Of a DNA stretch of 64,000 nt, positions 10,608-20,700 are shown piece after piece (positions within the stretch are counted from its first letter, which is position 1; every line of letters starts with the position of its first letter). The notes beneath the pieces were generated by a model that saw nothing but the letters and a program-made list of their open reading frames with translations, searched no databases and was not told where the DNA came from. The position numbers were made by a program, and so were the translations under genes. The DNA lies in assembly GCA_049363815.1 (NCBI GenBank), contig JBMQEM010000071.1:1-64000 (forward strand), read 5' to 3'. This stretch comes from JADKIH01 sp049363815 (GTDB taxonomy: Bacteria; Bacteroidota; Bacteroidia; AKYH767-A; 2013-40CM-41-45).

Positions 10608-10667
10608 GAGTCCATAAGTAAAATGGGGTGTAGTCTGCTGACTACACCCCATTTTATTTATGGACTC
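10608..10667. terminator. Long bidirectional terminator hairpin
   Basis: A 27-bp stem (10608-10634 with 10641-10667) closes a 6-base CTGCTG loop; the only irregularity is one G-T pair. The stem core is GGGGTGTAGT with A/T tracts outside. It lies between the convergent giant gene (ending 10592) and the minus-strand gene ending at 10682, so it can end transcription from both sides. Confidence 0.85.
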
Positions 10668-10681
10668 ATTTTTTATAAAAA

Positions 10682-12052
10682 TTAATTTTTTGTAAACGAA
10701 CTCTGCAATACAATATTTCCACAGATCACTTTAAAGAAAAATGTTCCACGGCTTAATGTTGTAATATCAAGGTCAATTGTATTTCCCGGATTCGCAACCA
10801 TTTCACTTTTCACCAGGCTTCCTGAAACATCGTAAATGGATACGACAGCAGCACCATGAAGTGTTTGTTCAGTGCGAATGGAAATTGTATGACTGGATGG
10901 ATTAGGAAATGCATAAGCAGAAAATGGATTCTTATGATCTGCGGATTTAATTCCGGCTGTCAGTTGAGAACGAAGTGCAAGTTGATCAACATACAATGTA
11001 CTGCCGACAGAATTGATCGTATACGGCCATTGCGATGAAGTAAGACTGATCTGCATAGAATCAGGAATCGAACTGCTTGAAACAGGGATCTCGAAATATG
11101 TGTATTGAGTGACAGGACCGAATTTATTGAACCCACCACCTATTGGCATACCATTGGCAGTCGTTGTGATACTAAATTGCGCAGAATCGCTACCTGATGT
11201 GACATATTTATAGTAACCGCAAAGCGTATCAGACATAGACGAAAAAGGTATTCCACCTTGAGGTCCATTCTGAGAATAATAACCATTGGTAACCTGTGCA
11301 GCACCGATATCTCCATTACCGTAATCAGCAGTAGTCAGTTTTATTGCATAACTTCCATCCTGACTATCGCTAGTTTTTTGCACATCGCCATTTACGTTCC
11401 AGTCAGAAAGAAAGTCAACTGTTGCAGTCGACCATGTTTCAAAATCCCCATTAGGAATTGAACCGGCAGCACCGTCAAATGCCAGATCATCAATTTCAAC
11501 AAAAGACCCTACTTCTACTCCGCCATTTCCAAGTAAATTACTGCTGGTAGCAGCAACGATAACCGAATCAGGAGCTACAGATGAAGTAACCGGATAAGAA
11601 AACGGTGCAAATGAATTCTGAATTCCTGTTCCTTTGATCTGAATGACATTTTGCCCAACAATTGCTCCGTTCTTTTTAAACATTACAATAATCAAAGCAG
11701 TATCATTTCCGGGAATATTATAGCGAATATTTCCGGTAATTGCAGCCGGCTGAGTGGAGCAAGGAGTTCCACCATCGCCACTCATTGGGTCTCCATTAGT
11801 AAAAAAAGCACCTGCAGTATCGCTTTCGTTGACCATAGTTTCAAGTCTGATGGCAGAACCATTTACACCTGCAACTTCTGTAACACATGCTGCGCCTATC
11901 GTTGGTACCGATTCCTGATTTCCATTGTGCCAACCTTCCGGTTCACTGTATTGAACCGAACTCCAGTTCTCAAAAGAACCATTTAAAAGTTGTGCAGATA
12001 AATTTGCTTTCGAAAAGGCAAAAATGATAATAAGAGTAATTAATTTTTTCAT
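10682..12052 (-). CDS. T9SS cargo protein with two jelly-roll-like repeats
   Basis: This 456-aa protein starts with a signal peptide (about residues 1-21, ending LSAQ). Two related segments follow: about 22-190 beginning LLNGSFENW and about 195-355 beginning IPNGDFETW. Each has the N-G-(S/D)-F-E-x-W opening and beta-rich pattern typical of carbohydrate-binding-like jelly-roll domains in secreted Bacteroidota proteins. The C-terminus (about 380-456) is a type A sorting domain with AFPNPSSH and a GTFFFKV strand. An extracellular sugar- or surface-binding role is inferred; no catalytic motif is visible. It is convergent with the upstream giant gene and shares its terminator. Confidence 0.85.
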   Translation of the reverse strand: MKKLITLIIIFAFSKANLSAQLLNGSFENWSSVQYSEPEGWHNGNQESVPTIGAACVTEVAGVNGSAIRLETMVNESDTAGAFFTNGDPMSGDGGTPCSTQPAAITGNIRYNIPGNDTALIIVMFKKNGAIVGQNVIQIKGTGIQNSFAPFSYPVTSSVAPDSVIVAATSSNLLGNGGVEVGSFVEIDDLAFDGAAGSIPNGDFETWSTATVDFLSDWNVNGDVQKTSDSQDGSYAIKLTTADYGNGDIGAAQVTNGYYSQNGPQGGIPFSSMSDTLCGYYKYVTSGSDSAQFSITTTANGMPIGGGFNKFGPVTQYTYFEIPVSSSSIPDSMQISLTSSQWPYTINSVGSTLYVDQLALRSQLTAGIKSADHKNPFSAYAFPNPSSHTISIRTEQTLHGAAVVSIYDVSGSLVKSEMVANPGNTIDLDITTLSRGTFFFKVICGNIVLQSSFTKN

Positions 12053-12163
12053 TGTGTGGATTTAGTGTGTTTATTCACAATTTGATACTACACAACTACT
12101 AAAATGTTCATCAACTTTTGTGTGACTACAGTTCATTTCTGTAATAAATAAGGATTTTGAGCG

Positions 12164-12193
12164 TGGCAAAAACAATGATTTCGATTTTTGCCA
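12164..12193. other. Small inverted repeat in the 12053-12299 gap
   Basis: TGGCAAAAA and TTTTTGCCA form a 9-bp stem around a 12-base loop. It lies downstream of the minus-strand gene ending at 12300 and upstream of the one starting at 12052, so it could be a weak terminator or part of a promoter region. I see no other element in this 247-base gap. Confidence 0.35.
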
Positions 12194-12299
12194 TAACATT
12201 TCCATAAATTATCACAATTAAATTGCAGAATTTATAGCTATGAGATGTAAGAAATCATGCAAAATTGATCGATACTTCAAAAAACTCAATTATAATTTT

Positions 12300-13208
12300 T
12301 CAGTTTTTAATTAATTTACAAGAAATAAATTTTCCTCCAGCAGAAATAAATTTAAAAAGATAAACACCATTGTGAAATGAAGACAGGTCATATTCAAAAT
12401 TTAAACTATTGCCAATTGCATTTTCATCCATTAATTTGCCGGTGGAATTATAAACTTTATAATAACCATTGATCAGATCAAAAGGTAACTGCATTTTAGA
12501 AATGTTTTTTGTTGGATTCGGAAAACCAATAATCTCATTTGATAGTTCATTGATCTCCACTTCATCTATGAGATCACAATCGGAAGTCCCGACTGAAAAT
12601 TGCAGAATTCCATCCTGAGAAAAACAGATCATCCCATGATATTGTGCGTCCAGGATCTGACCGGGAGAAGCCTCAATCAGTCCATCCATCCAACCCACTC
12701 CTTCAATGAGATATAGCTGATACATTGGATTAATGAGCCATCTTTTTCTGTAATTTCCACCAACAATTATAGAATCAATACTAACTACAGTTTCATTAAC
12801 AGATAATCCTCTTTGAAGATATCCGCGTACAGTATCGCCCACCTGCAGGTTAAAATCATATAGAATCTGTTCGATTGAATCACCGGGTGGGACAATGTAT
12901 ACTGCACGCAAAGTAGTATCTTGTCGAATTGCCCCTTTATAGCCAATAGGAAAATAGGGACAAATCCCATTGCTCCCCGATTGAAGATAGGGTGCCTGTA
13001 ATTTATGATATGCAGAACCTCCTATGGCAGTATCAGTTCCGATCTCAATTGAGTAATGATCAATCACATTACTTTGCATGGGAAAACAAAAATACTCAAT
13101 GTAAAAATTCCAATGCGCATTAGAATCCGGAAAGGGATGATAAATTGTGGTTTGCGCATTTGAGATGGTGGCAAGAGACAAAAAAGTAAAGAGAATAATC
13201 TGTTTCAT
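12300..13208 (-). CDS. Small T9SS cargo protein of unknown function
   Basis: The 302-aa product has a signal peptide (about residues 1-19, ending SNAQ). The middle region resembles secreted Bacteroidota proteins of unknown function: beta-rich, with IYHPFPDSNAHW near the start and a GDTVRGYLQRG strand. A C-terminal sorting domain starts near residue 226 (IIGFPNPTKN) and ends LFKF...KLIKN. No catalytic motif is recognisable. It begins 49 bases after the stop of the ion-channel gene on the same strand, so the two may be co-transcribed. Confidence 0.8.
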   Translation of the reverse strand: MKQIILFTFLSLATISNAQTTIYHPFPDSNAHWNFYIEYFCFPMQSNVIDHYSIEIGTDTAIGGSAYHKLQAPYLQSGSNGICPYFPIGYKGAIRQDTTLRAVYIVPPGDSIEQILYDFNLQVGDTVRGYLQRGLSVNETVVSIDSIIVGGNYRKRWLINPMYQLYLIEGVGWMDGLIEASPGQILDAQYHGMICFSQDGILQFSVGTSDCDLIDEVEINELSNEIIGFPNPTKNISKMQLPFDLINGYYKVYNSTGKLMDENAIGNSLNFEYDLSSFHNGVYLFKFISAGGKFISCKLIKN

Positions 13209-13257
13209 TTAATTTATAAATTTAGTCAATGAAGGATCATGCAAGTGAGTTATTTTT

Positions 13258-14238
13258 TCATCCTGTTGCAATGGTATTATATGAGGACAAGATAACCCAA
13301 AGATTCAAGGCTACATAAAAAAGTAACAGAATCCAGCCCATCATCCGGTTTTGCTTTTCAGAACGGTTCTCAAATCCGGCGCGAACAAGCCGAAGAGTGT
13401 AAACCGATGATGCTATAACAAGAAAAATATAAAGTAACGTAAGTCCATGTAAAGTATCTACCATTGTAAAAGTATTTGATTCCGGGAGTGATGAGTCGAT
13501 GATATACTTATTTCCGATCACTGCAAACAATGAACCGACACTTAATGCAAGCCGGGATTCCATATTATCAGGATGAACAAAAAAGCAAATTGTTGAGATG
13601 AGGAATGAAATATACATTCCTAAAAAAATCTTGAAGAACATTTCCCAGGAATTTCTGTGAACGACGATCGTGGCTTTAAAGCTGCTATATTCTGATTCCG
13701 GTTTATCGAGTTCAGGATCACCAAATGCAGTTTCATATTTTCTTATTTCAGTCTTTAAATTGAAGCTGTCTTTTTCCCAGCCCATTAAAAAATATTTACC
13801 ATAATGTTTACCAACAGTATCAACAGAAAAGATCAGAGCTTTCGAATCATACATTGAATTCTCTATAGCAAACCGCAATTTCTGCCTGTCGAATGGAAAA
13901 TCGTTAATCTTCCAGGTACCTTTCATCACACACTGGAGTTTCATTAGCATATAGATCCTTCCGTCTTCCAGAGTATCAATTGTGGCATACGACTTTTCAA
14001 CGGACTTCGCCATTGGCACTTCAAGGTTCCGCATGAAATCAAATTCCTTGTTTCTGTACTTCAACCAGAGCCAAAGATTAACTGAATATTCTTTTTGCCT
14101 GAAATCAATATCGTGAATACTGGTAATGTAGATTCCGACATTTACAGTATCCGGACCAGATTCATCCTGGGCTTTCAGAGAAACCGGACTGAAGCCTATG
14201 ATAAGCAGAACTGCAAGCAAGAAGTAATTTCTTTTCAT
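13258..14238 (-). CDS. Pentameric ligand-gated ion channel homologue (Pro-loop receptor family)
   Basis: The 326-aa protein has a signal peptide (about 1-23, ending SLKAQ), an extracellular beta-sandwich ligand domain to about residue 195, and four predicted membrane helices. The FPFDRQ motif after KIND is the conserved Pro-loop signature of bacterial relatives of nicotinic/GABA receptors (GLIC and ELIC type); no disulfide-forming Cys pair flanks it, as is usual in bacteria. Helix M1 holds FFKIFLGMYISF, M2 follows ESRLALSVGSLFAVIG and ends near SLPES, M3 starts FTMVDTLHGL and M4 is near MMGWILLLFYVALNLW. The length matches prokaryotic members. The protein should form a homopentameric inner-membrane channel; its ligand and ion selectivity cannot be read from the sequence. 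It may form an operon with the downstream T9SS cargo gene. Confidence 0.85.
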   Translation of the reverse strand: MKRNYFLLAVLLIIGFSPVSLKAQDESGPDTVNVGIYITSIHDIDFRQKEYSVNLWLWLKYRNKEFDFMRNLEVPMAKSVEKSYATIDTLEDGRIYMLMKLQCVMKGTWKINDFPFDRQKLRFAIENSMYDSKALIFSVDTVGKHYGKYFLMGWEKDSFNLKTEIRKYETAFGDPELDKPESEYSSFKATIVVHRNSWEMFFKIFLGMYISFLISTICFFVHPDNMESRLALSVGSLFAVIGNKYIIDSSLPESNTFTMVDTLHGLTLLYIFLVIASSVYTLRLVRAGFENRSEKQNRMMGWILLLFYVALNLWVILSSYNTIATG

Positions 14239-14740
14239 TTTTTACGATATGTTTTAATATCTAAGTTGAATATTTCGAAAGCAAAGATAAGATTACTAAA
14301 ACATCACATTCCGGTTTTCTTAAACGGCTTTTAGTCTGACATCACAGGCTGATTGTTCCTGATTGAGGAATTTTTAAGATACAATCCAGCGGTTTTCAAT
14401 TTTTACATCTCGAAAGGAAGTATTCTGAAATTACATCAGGAGGAATTTTAAAAAAACCTGCCAGAAACTTCAGGAAAATAAGAACTTATCATTTTTTATT
14501 AACAGCCGTTTTTATTCCATTTACCAAGTTATTATTCCCCCTGTAAAATTAATTACTGGAATTACTCACGAAATGACGAGAATTAAATTCAAGAGCCCTT
14601 CAAATACCCTGATTTTGCTGTAAAAATGTGCTTTTTTTAATATAAAAATAATGCAGATTTATTCTTGAATTTTACCCAAAAAACTTTAAAATTATTTAGC
14701 AAATCACTAATTTGCAATCCAATAACACATTGAAACACAC
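14239..14740. other. 502-base divergent intergenic region
   Basis: It separates the ion-channel gene (minus) from the second giant (plus). It is AT-rich with no credible ORF. It contains the -7 box at 14282-14289 for the minus side. Close to the giant's start, a GCAAAT/ATTTGC hairpin (14699-14715) includes TAATTTG, one base short of the consensus -7 box; this may be that gene's promoter but is uncertain. Confidence 0.5.
14282..14289 (-). promoter_or_regulatory. Candidate -7 box of the ion-channel gene
   Basis: On the minus strand this reads TATCTTTG, an exact match to the Bacteroidota TAnnTTTG box, about 44 bases before the ATG. No clear TTG -33 box is visible at the usual spacing. Confidence 0.55.
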
Positions 14741-17700
14741 ATGAAAAACCCCACTCCATTCAATTGGACAAATTTCGTATTGTCCACACTTTTTGTTTTT
14801 ACATTTTGTTTAACATCTGAATTAAAGGCGCAAGGTTCAAACGCATTGAACTTTGATGGCACAAACGATTATGTTTCTACAAACACGGTCATCCCCTATT
14901 CCGGAACCTTTACCATTGAGACCTGGATTCAGACCACTGATGGAAGCGCTTCGATTTTTGTTTGGGGAAGTGCAATGAATAACAATTATGTGCAGTTTGG
15001 ACTAAATACCGGAAAGTTACGACTTGCAATTGGTGATGGCATATCACTCCATCAGATCACCGGCAATACTAACATCAATGATGGTAACTGGCATCATGTT
15101 GCAGTTACTAAATCAGGAAGCGCTGTTACGTTTTATCTTGATGGAGTTTCTGATGGCACAGGCACAAGCGCGTTAGTTCCTCAAACTATGACTTTGACAT
15201 CAATCGGTGCGGGATTGATGAATAATATTTTGCAGGGATATGCAGCAATCACTTTAGATGAACTAAGGATATGGAATGTGGCACGGTTACAAGGTCAACT
15301 CCAGGGAAACATGAATTGTGAGATAGCACCTCAAACAGGTTTAGTTGCTATGTATAATTTCAATCAGGGAAATGCAGGTCAAAACAATTCGGGCATTACA
15401 ATTCTTCCTGAATTTAGCGGCAACTCCTTTCCCGGCACGTTAAACGGATTTACACTGAATGGTACAACTTCTAACTGGGTTCGCTCTTATGCAATGGGAG
15501 CAACGTATACTTATCGTTCAGCAACATCCGGCTCATGGAGTAATCCTGCTACATGGCAAACATTAACTTCCTGTGGTTGGATAGGTGCACTAACATCTCC
15601 TGGTATTGAAGACAGCTTGATCTCTATTCAAAGTACCCATACGGTTACAGTCAATTCCGTTATAACCGTTAACCAATTAACAATAAATTCAGGAGGCACG
15701 CTGACGGTTTCAGGTTCCGGATTTTTGAACATTGGTGCCGACTCTCCATTTTCATTAGTAGTCAACGGTACGTTGAATTTAAGTGGTCCTACTATCCATC
15801 AGCTTACAGATGGAAATGTTGTGATCAATTCAGGCGGAGTGTTTAATTTCAATTCGGGTACGATCAGTGGTACCGGTAACTGGAATAAGACAACAGGCGC
15901 TGGAGCGATAAATTTTGTTGGAAGTGGTCCGATGTTAATTACAGGAACACACAACTTCAATAATGCCGGCACAATGAACTGGTTATCTCCGGCCACAGAC
16001 ATCAATTTTAATGGCGGAAATGTTATGTTCTCCAATACCGGAAATTTTAATATCAGCGCCAACAGTTCGGTTACAAGCAATGGCAATACATTATCTCAAT
16101 TTGTTCTTTCAAATTTGAATATAATCACTAAAACTACAGCCAGCGTTACAACATTTGACCCACAAGTAAATGTATCCAATAATTCATCTTCTCAATTTTT
16201 AATTCAAGGTGGAACAGTAGTAATTGAAGGAATCAATGAACATGCAGGACTGTTCAGCCTCAGCACAGGAGCAAGTTTAAATGCTCCTACTAATCCATTC
16301 TTGTTTTACGGGTCTACATTCGTAAACAATGGAACAGTAACTGCAGCTGAATTTAAAATGACAAGTGTTTTCAGTCCGCAAACTTTAAGCGGAAACGGTA
16401 CAATTACAAATTTTACAGTAGACAATTCGAATGGAATAATTCTTGGCGGTAGTCAGAATATTTCCGGCAACTTAAACCTTGTAGCAGGAAAGGTTAAAAC
16501 TTTTGCCCATACCGTTACCATTGCACCAACAGGTTTGATAACAGGTGGAAGTACAACTGCCTATATAAATGGATTTCTACAAAGAAATTTTCCGTCAGGA
16601 ACAAATACTGTGTTTTATCCTGTAGGCGATGATGACACCTATGGTCCTGTAACACTTACGATCAACAACCTTTCCTCCGATGATCAATTCAGAGTCCGTT
16701 CATGGGGAACTGATCATCCACAAATTACGAACTCAGATATTATTCCAAGTAAAAGTGTGAACAGATATTATGGAATAGATCAGAATTTTAATAATAGTTT
16801 CACCACTGCAGATTTTTCTCTGGAGTGGGAACCTTCAGATGTTGACGGTTCAGCTAATACTTCAAACTTAAGTGTATCATCCTATTTTAGCGATGCTTCT
16901 ATCTGGACGATCGAATCATCTTCCAACTCACAACCAACTTCCATTGATGTGTCAGGCATAACAGATTTTACTGATATGTTTTTTCAGGTAGGTGAAGCTG
17001 CTTCTTATGTAGCAGGTGATTACAGAACTATAAACAGTGGCGGATGGGATAATATTGCAATCTGGGAAACTTACAACGGCAGTTCATGGATACCTGCATC
17101 CGTTTATCCTGATGCAAGCAATGCACAAACAATTAGGATTCGATCAGGGCATATAACATTTCCTGGCAACTCCAGCCCTCTGACTCTTGACCAGGTTGTT
17201 ATAGATGAAGGTGGCGAAATGAAAATCCTTGAAATGCAAATGACAATCGCTGATGGTCCGGGAACGGATCTTGAGTGTTATGGCACGATTGATTTTGCTC
17301 AGGACATGACAGTTTTGGGAACTATAAATTTTCAGCCAGGTTCGAATTTCATTATTGATGCTACAACGATTACTGGTCCGGGATCCATCACATACAACCA
17401 AGGATCCACTATAGATTATCAGGGCACCAATATGGTCATGAAAGATGGAATTGTGATAAATAATTACACTCCGATAGAAATGGGTTCCAGTGGGACATTG
17501 ATATTCGACGGAACTTTTTCAACCTTTAATAACTACTCTGAAATTACAATTACAAGTGGCTTAGGTATAACCACTCAAAACGGAAGTATCGGATCGTTCA
17601 ATAATTTAACCGGAGCTACTTTGATAGCAAATGGATCCGGTCCAACTATTACTGAAGATGTAGAATTCAATAATTCAGGATCTGTGTATTTAACTTCATT

Positions 17701-20700
17701 TTCTGACATGGTAATTTCAAGTATAAACGGATTGCATTCCGGAACATATACTGTCGAACAAAACGCAGAACTTGGTGGCACCACTGAAATGAATTTTACA
17801 GGTGCTGATTTTACAAATGACGGATCTGTTTATTTAAACAGATTAACATTCAGTTCAAATACAGCCCAGAATTTAAATGGAACGGGGAACATTCGATTCC
17901 TTTCGATTACGACTTCAGGCACTGTTAATTTATCAGGTGATCAAACAATCACTGAAGCATTAAATCTGGGTCAGGGAATTATTAATACAGGTTCAGGGAA
18001 AATAACAATGGCGCAAAACGCAATTATTATGGATCCATCAGTGAATTCATATATTAATGGAAACCTCCAGCATTACTTCGCTGCAGCAACACCCGGACCA
18101 GTGACTTTACCAATTGGAAATCCTCCTTTTTATGCTCCGATAATTCTTGATTTTGATTTGCCTCTTGATGGAAGTGGTGACGGTTTCATTACTGTAAACT
18201 CGAATACTGGAGATCATAATGACATCCTATTATCAGGCATCGATCCTAATAAAAGTGTAAACCGTACATGGACGATAACAAATGACAATTTAACATTTAA
18301 TCAATGTGATGTAACTTTAAACTGGGATGCGGCAGAAGCAGATGCAGGCACAGACTTCAATAATTTTATTATATCAAAATTTGATATTCCAGGAGGCTGG
18401 TCACAACCTTCTGTGGTAAATCAGACTGTGTCTTCTATTACTGCACTTGATGTTACTTCATTCAGTGAATTTCAGGTGGGACAAATCGTTGAATCGTGCA
18501 TACCTACCGGCGATTACCGTTCAATAGTAAGCGGCAACTGGAGTGATCTTTCTACATGGGAATATTTTGATGGTTGCACCTGGCAGCCGGCTCTAACTAC
18601 TCCAAATGAAAATGACAATATTATCACTCTTCAAAGCGGTTTCACTGTAACTGCTGATGGTGGTAATACAGCAGATCAGATCAATGTTCAGAACGGTGCA
18701 ACATTAAATATCACCGGAGCAGGTCTTACAATTGCTGATGGACCTGGTACAGATCTCCAGGTGAACGGAACGGTTATAGTAGAAGGAGGAACATTAACAG
18801 GAGGCGGTACAATGTACATTGACCTGGATGGTGTTGTAAATTTAGGAAACAACTCTGCCAACGGTGCAACACTTTCATTGACACTTGATAATAACGGAAC
18901 GATCAACTTTGAAAATTCTGATGTTGCTTGTTGTACAACCATTGATTATTTCGTTGGCGGAATCTGGACAAATAATCGTACAATAAATTTCCTATTTCAT
19001 GATGGAATTGGCGATGTTAACATTGCAGGACTCGATGTTTTTAATTCATCAGACGGAACGATCAATCATACATTTGATGCAAGCGGTGCCTCGACTTTAA
19101 ATACCCATTTCGGATTTAGCTCTTTTGTAAATGAAGGAACTTTCAACAATATACGAGGAAACGCTTATGTTGATCTGTCTTTAGGAACATCATTCAACGG
19201 AACATTCTATTGCCCCGATAACACCGGAACATTTATATTTACCGGAAATGATGAAGTAACATTCACTTCGAGTTCATCAATTGCAATGGTAACAAGCACT
19301 CTTGTATTCGATGGCGGACCTTATGTTATTCAAACAAGTCTTTCTGCAAAGGATGTAATTGTAAACATCAACTCAACACTTTCAGGTTCTATACCTGCAT
19401 TCGTTGAAACAAGTATTACAAATAATGGAGCTATTGAATTTGATAATCTGGTAATGGGTGGGAATTCACAGCAAACCATTTACGGAACGGGAACTATTCA
19501 AAAACTTACAATTGATAATTTTACGGATGTATTGATACAGGGAGCTCAAACTATAAATTCTGAATTAAGTTTTTCTTTAGGAAAACTGATTACTAACACA
19601 AACAATCTGATCATAGAACCAACAGCTACGATCACAAATGCTTCAGCAACTTCTTATGTAGTTGGAAATTTACAAAGAAATTTCTCTTCAACAGGAGTAC
19701 AAGATTATCCAATCGGTGATGCAACACAATATGCGCCGGTATCTTTAAATGTACAAGTGATTGTTCCGGGTGGTGGAATTATAGCACGTACAGAGCCTGG
19801 TGTGCATCCGGAAATTGCTTCTTCAGGAATTGACCCTGATAAAGCAGTTAACCGTTTCTGGAACATTACCAATGCCGGACTGAATTTCCAGGACTTAGTA
19901 GTTACATTTAACTGGGACGCAGCAGATGTTGATCTGAATGCAGACTTCAACAACTTCATCGTAAAAAAATATGATGCTCCGGACTGGATAGATTTTCAAG
20001 TGTTCAACAGAACGAGTTTATCGATCACTGCAGGACAACTTACTTCGTTCTCTGATTTTCAGATCGGGGAAGCGATGTTAGTTAATGCTCCCGGTTCAGC
20101 ATTGCATTTTGGAACAGGCGGTAATGAATACATTACTATACCATCAGACGGTATTGCTTCTATGACATCCTTTACAGTTGAAACTTGGTTGAAAGCAGAT
20201 GCTCAACAATATTCCTTCATATGGGAAGGTGTCAGTGGCGGCTTTTCAAATCCAAGTCTTGAAGGCTCATCCGACAATCTTAGTTTCTGGATGAATGATA
20301 ATACATCTGTTTCTACCGGACCATTAACATTAGGAACATGGAATCATGTCGCTTGTACTTATGACGCACAGACAAATCTCCAATCAATATATGTTAATGG
20401 TGTTTTTGTATCTTCAGTAACAGCGCTAGCTCCGGGAAGTTTTGGAGGTGGTATGATCTTGGGAAAACGTGTTGGCAATCCAAGTTATCCGGGTGCAATG
20501 GATGAATTAAGAGTATGGTCACGTGCGTTGGATGCACAGGAAATAGCAGATCATTTTAATTGCGAGATTCTTATACCAATGCCATACCTGCAAAGAAATT
20601 ATCATTTCAATCAAGGTACCGGCGAAGCTGACAATAGTTTCCCGGCACAAGATTTTCTGGATGATTTCAGTGGTAACAATATTGATGGCACCTTATTTAA

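Noticed and set aside
10593..14740. Mobile element as the source of the duplication between the giants
   Set aside because: No transposase, integrase, terminal inverted repeats or target-site duplications were found around either copy; recombination between homologous genes explains the tract better.
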